Part shown: in pieces, positions 59,399-64,000 of the stretch
Layout of the letters: every line of letters begins with the position of its first letter
How positions within the stretch are numbered: the stretch's first letter is position 1
Assembly: GCA_028274465.1 (NCBI GenBank)
Contig: CM051455.1
Coordinates: 103,290,942-103,354,941, forward strand
Direction of reading: 5' to 3'
Length of the DNA: 64,000 bases
Source of the DNA: Plantago ovata
Lineage: Eukaryota > Streptophyta > Magnoliopsida > Lamiales > Plantaginaceae
The notes under the pieces: model-generated
Databases searched by the model: none
Seen by the model: only the letters and a program-made list of their open reading frames with translations
Told to the model about the DNA's origin: nothing
Made by a program: the position numbers and the translations under genes

Positions 59399-59663
59399 CT
59401 CTCTGTAATACTTTTTGTTAAAGTTTTTGTTTGCTGATTCTGTTTAAGTTATCTCTGCTATTTCATGTAAACATCTGAAAGATAACTATCAGCAATGAAG
59501 CTTTTGACTCTTATTGGTTTTTGATTATGCAATTTACTTATGCTTACTGTTTAATTATTCAAGTATGCTTGCATTAATCAACTGATTTATTCAACATCAG
59601 AAACCTCTAAAAGGGTAACAATTAATTTAGCCATGGATTGCTAACATCAAAAAGGGGGAAATT
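59399..59663 (+). other. Sirevirus 3' untranslated region and PPT
   Basis: AT-rich 3' UTR ending in the PPT AAAAAGGGGGAAAT at about 59649-59662, directly before the 3' LTR. Nothing else is seen. Confidence 0.8.
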
Positions 59664-61368
59664 TGTTAGGAAACTTGTAATTTTGATGAACAATTAACCA
59701 TGCTAAATTAAGGAAAGTCCAGTAACTAGTACTCTTAAGGTCCATAGGAATTTAGAATTTTAAGGACATTGAAAAAGAGGAACGTTTGCTGAAGAATTAG
59801 TTTAGGTGCTAGATAGGTTGGTTTTTACCGCTTATGATGTATCTTGTTTTCTGAAAAGAAAATAACTTATTGAAGCTCTAGCTTATGATGTATCTTGTTT
59901 TCTGAAAAGAAAATAACTTATTGAAGCTCTAGCTTATGATGTATCTTGTTTTCTGAAAAGAAAATAACCTATTGAAGCATTTTCTGACGATGTACTTCGT
60001 TTTTACAAACAAACTATTGAAGCATTTAGAAACCGCTCAGAATCTTGAAGATTATTGAAGATCTGAAGACTTGAAGAATTCGAAGATCTGAAGACTAGAA
60101 GATTGTTGAACACTGGTATCTACAAAGGCACGTGTTTCTCAGAAAGTGGAAACTTCAGCAACAGCATTGCATAAGTGAAAATCTGAAAGACAGAGTAGGT
60201 TGTGCTTGCTGAAACTGAGACTAACCACTTGCTGATGGAACATATGTGACCTCTTGCTGAAAGTACTTGAATTTGCGCTCCATTGTTACTGTTTGAATTC
60301 TATTCAAATAAGCATTAAATGCAAAGCTTGCACGCGAAGGACATGAAGACTAGAAGACAAACAAGGACGCTGCTGAAAGTACAAAAGTAAGACAGTGACA
60401 TCTTAAGGATCAAAAGCCTTGGAATTTAAAATTCAAACGGCTCCTTACTTGCACTATAAATTGAGTTCATCCGGCGAAGAGTTGAAGTTTGTCACCAACG
60501 TGATCAAACTCTCACTTGTGCTTAATCTCACATACATTCAAACTCTATATATTGCCATTGATCCGTTCCACGACTTAAAGCTTGAAAAATCTACTTGTGA
60601 AGAAGTAGAACAAACTCGGCTAACAAATTAGTTAAGTGTTCTTTCTTTCAAACAAGAACAAGTCTTGACACCAGAAACAATCAAACTTGTTTACTGCAAA
60701 GTATTCAAAGTTGTGTTTCGTAGATTACTTGTTGTAACTGAATAAGTTATAATTAAGTTATCTCACCCAAAAACTCTCTAACTGAAAATACACCCTTTCA
60801 GGCGTGATATTCAGGGGGAACTTAATCGAGCATAGTTTTGCTGATTAAAAGTACCAAGTTTGGTGGAGAACAAGGTTACGTTCTCTAGATTAGGTTGGAG
60901 ACAAAGCAAGTGTGCTTTGGTTTCTGTTTGAATCGCTCTAGATAGGATATTGTAAGGAACCTCAATCATATCTTAGTGGATTCAGTCCTAGAAAGGACAA
61001 AGTGGATTAGTTGAGAGATTACGCCACTCTCAGATACCACTATAAAATTGTTTGTGTGATTTACTTACTGTACTTAGTTTTCAGCAAATCATATCTGTTT
61101 GTACACAGTCACTCACATCACTTGCTGAAACCTTTACTTACTGAAAGAGCACTTATTGCATCAAAGACTTCCGCTCTCTGATTTTAAGTATTAGCAAACC
61201 TAGCTACTGAAAAGTAACTTACGCTTGCTGAGAAAGTTAAGTATCAGCAAACTCATTACTGAAAAGTAATAAGAACTTGCTGAGAAAGTTTTAAACGACG
61301 AAAGTTTGAAAAGACTATTCACCCCCCCCCCCCCTCTAGTCTTTTCTTGTTGTTTAAAGGGACCAACA
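59664..61368 (+). repeat. Sirevirus 3' LTR, 1705 bp
   Basis: Same ends as the 5' LTR. Longer by one 51-bp unit (units from 59831, 59882 and 59933) and by about 26 bp around 60235-60260 (ATGGAACATATGTGACCTC); the C-run near 61322 is also longer. Confidence 0.92.
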
Positions 61369-61373
61369 GTAAG

Positions 61374-62401
61374 AACTATGGGCATGGGGCTCATATGTGT
61401 AGATCGGATCTAGCAAACGATAGTGTTTACTGGGTAGACCGTAGTAATCGCAACTACGGAAATGACCATTGTGGAAATCCTGCCCCTAAGGCCGAAGCAT
61501 CTCAATCCAAGTCTGCTACTCTCTTGGATAATTTGTAGAAATTGGTAGATTTCACCCAAGGATTTTTGAAGAGATACGAGGAGGATTCGGAGAAGACAAA
61601 TGCTCATCTAGATCAATTGGAGGCAAGTACTAGGCTTGCACACCAAAAGATGCAAGAGCTAATCGATCGTAGAGTGAGTAGGGAGCAGGGGAAGTTGCCT
61701 AGCAACAATAGAGAAGTCGATGTCAATTACTTTGGTAGGTGACCTTCCGGTAGAAATTACCATTAAGCAAGTTGCTGCGAGCAACTGTTGTGCACAAGAC
61801 GAGCCTCCATTGCCCAAGGAGGAAGATAAAGGCCTGGAATTAGATGTAAGTAATGAAGAACCTAACGCTCCTGAACCAATTCCTGATGATGTTAAGGTTG
61901 GGATTGGTAGTCTCAATGATGTCCGTGCTACATTAGATACGGGATCTTACTCTAATGTGCTCCCCATAAATGTGTATGAGAAGAGTGGCCTAGGAGAGCT
62001 TGTGAAGCACAAGGCCATTGTGCAACTAGCGGATGGATCCTTTGTACGACCGGAGGGCATTGTGAAGAATGTTGGTTAAGATTGTTGAAGCTTCTGTTTA
62101 CACCAATTTCGTTGTGATGCCGGCGTCTACACCTGGGATGAGTGATGTTTTTCTCTTGGGGAGAACTTTCTTGACAAAGCTACGCTCCGTAATCGACATC
62201 TACCGAAGAACTTGCACCATTGAGGTGGATCGCAAGCAACATGTGTTGCGAGCCATATCTGATCCTAGTCCTCGTTTTAATGCTTCTCAGACTATTAATT
62301 ATTTTGGTCTTGCTGTGTATGTCGATTCTCATTCTCAGGTACTAGGTATGAGGAAGAGATCAATGAAGGGGAAGTCTAGTACCCGTAAGGACAAGAACTA
62401 A
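61374..62401 (+). pseudogene. gag-pro: E6 gag-protease, C-terminal part
   Basis: Continues the knuckle (NYGHGAHMC), then the coiled coil and the protease (DTGSYSNVLP near 61938). TAG 61536, a frameshift near 61706 and another near 62070 (a base lost after AAGAATG) break it; ends TAA 62399-62401. The Gly/Arg-rich stretch between TGGGTA and GACCGTAG is missing, as in E2. Confidence 0.86.
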
Positions 62402-64000
62402 AGAGTGAGAAGAAGTCAAGTCAGAGACTCTTTAAACAATGGCGCTATCCGGGAGGCAACCCGGAGTTTTATTGCTTTTTGCATTGCATGCATATTTATT
62501 TTGAGCATGTCATTGTTTTTTCTCTTATGTTTAAAGTGTGTTTTAGGTGATAAAATAGGTAAAAGGTTGATATTTTTCGTATCCGGGCGTAGAAAAAAAG
62601 GAGGACCCAGGAGTCTGTAGCTCTCGGGCGGACCGCCCGGAGCAGCAGAACACCTAGGCGCTTTCTGCCGCTCCCGGCGGACCGCCCCACAACCGGGGCG
62701 GTGCGCCCGGGAAGGGCAGAAAGCTCGAGCGTTCTGCCACTCCCAGGCGGACCGCCACACATCCGGGGCGATGCGCCCGGGAGTGGCAGAGGCCTGGGCG
62801 CCCCAGGCGGACCGCCCCACACGGGGCGGTGCGCCTGAGGGCGCCAGTGACCCGGGTGACCAATTTTGACCCCGGACACCGCAAATCACGTTCGAATGCA
62901 ACCGTATCAACCCCTTTACCCCCTTTATCACCCGTTTTGGTTTCTCACGAGTTTGCTTGAGTAATACAGGTTACAGGTATACGACTTGCTCTTACCTCAT
63001 GTCCACTTTTGACGTTCGGGACGAATGCCGAAGTTCAGGTTTGGGGTGGGGTTATCGCTGTGTATTTCTATAACTTATTTTGCTTATGATGACTCGTGAA
63101 AACCTTTGCATTGCAGGTTTACTGCTTTCCTAGGATTTAGTTTGCATTCATCCTTAGTATAGTTTTGCATGATTTTTGTGTGGGGTTTATTGCCAAATTT
63201 TTTGAAATTTTTTTATTGTATAGACTAAGTGTTTATGACCATTGCCCATGCATTGCATCTCTATGGAATAGTTTGAGGTTTGTCTCGCTTGGCTTGTCAT
63301 ATTTGTATGTGCACTAGTTAAACTTGGTAGTCTCGACATCACTATGCGGTGTTTTCTCTAATGCGGTTCGCGAAGGCCTTATAAAATGTTGCATGTTAGA
63401 GTCTTTGGTTGTATTCCCGTGTAATTATGTACGTAAGAGGCAACAAGTCTTCGCCTTGCTTATTGAGATTGCTAAATGCCTAGGAAGGAGGTAGAGTGAG
63501 GTGTGTGATCCTTTGTTTGAAACCTATTCTAACGAATAGGTTTGGGGAGGGGGTTACTATCATTATGACTTGTTTTTCGTCTTTGTGAGTCATGTTGAGT
63601 TCGTTTTATTTTTTCTTGTGAGTTTGTGCTCCAACCTATTCTTTCGAATAGGTTTGGGGAGGTCGTTGTAGTGTCGTTGTTATTTACTTTCCTTGTACTT
63701 TCATTGTGCTACTGCTGGCTATATACAAAAAAAAAAAAGAAAAAGAAAAAAGGAAAAAGGAAAAAAAGAATAAGAACCAAAAAAAAGGCAAAAGAAGGGT
63801 CCAAGCAAGCCAAAAGCAGTTTAGCAAAGTGTTGCATTATTTTTCAGCTTTTGTAATAGTCCGTAATCGAGTTGTATATTCTATCTTTTGATTTGTGTCT
63901 TATGTTCTACAACACCCTCGTCCTGCCATTCGGGAATGGTGAATAGACTTTGCTTTGAGAGTTGGATAGAATAGGGGAGTGTTGTCTATTAGGGAACCCT
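62402..64000 (+). other. E6 3' noncoding module (partial)
   Basis: Stem-loop CCGGGAGGCAACCCGG at 62449-62464; GC palindrome array 62626-62840 (GGCGGACCGCC, GGGGCGGTGCGCC); PPT-like TTCAGGTTTGGGG near 63035; conserved block about 63120-63490; hairpins; purine tract 63725-63770; terminal block begins before the window ends. No credible gene. Confidence 0.75.
63520..63654 (+). other. E6 paired hairpins (CCTATTC/GAATAGG)
   Basis: 63520-63543 (arms AAACCTATTC and GAATAGGTTT, loop TAAC) and 63633-63654 (loop TTTC), each followed by TGGGGAGG. Confidence 0.8.

Larger units (their letters stand above)
46652..61368 (+). mobile_element. Complete Sirevirus-like Copia element, 14.7 kb
   Basis: Perfect TSD GTAAG (46647-46651, 61369-61373). 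LTRs 1625 and 1705 bp, initiator tRNA-Met PBS, gag-pol, a palindrome-bearing spacer, a long accessory frame after pol, and PPT AAAAAGGGGGAAAT. Large size, extra ORF 3' of pol and several GGGGGAA tracts are Sirevirus traits. All coding frames are broken. Confidence 0.93.
44500..64000 (+). mobile_element. E6: gag-protease-only element, open at the right edge
   Basis: 5'-truncated B-type LTR, tRNA-Asp PBS, gag split by a Sirevirus (46652-61368), then protease part and 3' module up to the window end. The 3' LTR is outside. It shares with E2 the missing N terminus and a deletion after the knuckle. Confidence 0.85.

Overview
The window is a block of plant nuclear repeat DNA made almost entirely of LTR retrotransposons inserted into one another. 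The evidence is primer-binding sites (PBS) matching plant tRNA-Asp (TGGCGCCGTTGCCGGGGA) and initiator tRNA-Met (TGGTATCAGAGC), TG...CA long terminal repeats (LTRs), polypurine tracts (PPTs), and 5-bp target-site duplications (TSDs). I see no host gene, rRNA, tRNA gene or CRISPR array. A repeat-rich, probably heterochromatic region of a flowering plant (perhaps a dicot) fits; I cannot name the species.

Five related Gypsy/Athila-like elements (E1, E2, E3, E4, E6) carry gag plus an aspartic protease but no visible reverse transcriptase or integrase, so they look like non-autonomous gag-only (TR-GAG type) elements. Layout: E1, minus strand, 1-2466 (5' LTR, PBS, gag; the rest lies off the left edge). 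It sits in the 5' LTR of E3, whose pieces are 2467-2948, 12434-15594 and 23670-24741. E2 (2949-12433) is complete and nested in that same E3 LTR; its own 5' LTR holds two solo LTRs (3372-4576 and 5566-6871). E3's internal region is split at 15595-23669 by a Copia-type LTR, itself split by D (15877-21876), a 6-kb element with a truncated gag. E3's accessory ORF is cut at 24742 by a truncated LTR, followed by about 1 kb of unassigned sequence with a (TA)n-flanked GC island.

E4 (26048-36938, TSD GTATT) is the youngest-looking: near-identical LTRs, a gag-protease frame with one stop codon, and an intact 434-codon accessory ORF (ORF2) behind a probable leader intron. A minus-strand solo Copia LTR (32526-34604, TSD GATGC) is nested in it. 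Next come a decayed Copia element (leader, gag-pol and 3' LTR, 36944-43765), a second copy of the E3-like flank (43766-44499), and E6 (44500 to beyond the right edge). E6's gag is split by a complete 14.7-kb Sirevirus-like Copia element (46652-61368, TSD GTAAG) with gag-pol and a long, broken accessory frame.

The most interesting signals are: (1) GC-rich palindromes next to the LTR TATA boxes whose spelling is repeated, family by family, in an array after gag; (2) seven 17-bp palindromes in the Sirevirus whose arms change together; (3) extreme enrichment of the heptamer TTGCTGA across that element; (4) an apparently shared accessory protein domain in Gypsy-like and Copia elements; (5) a conserved hairpin-rich 3' noncoding module shared by families with different LTRs.
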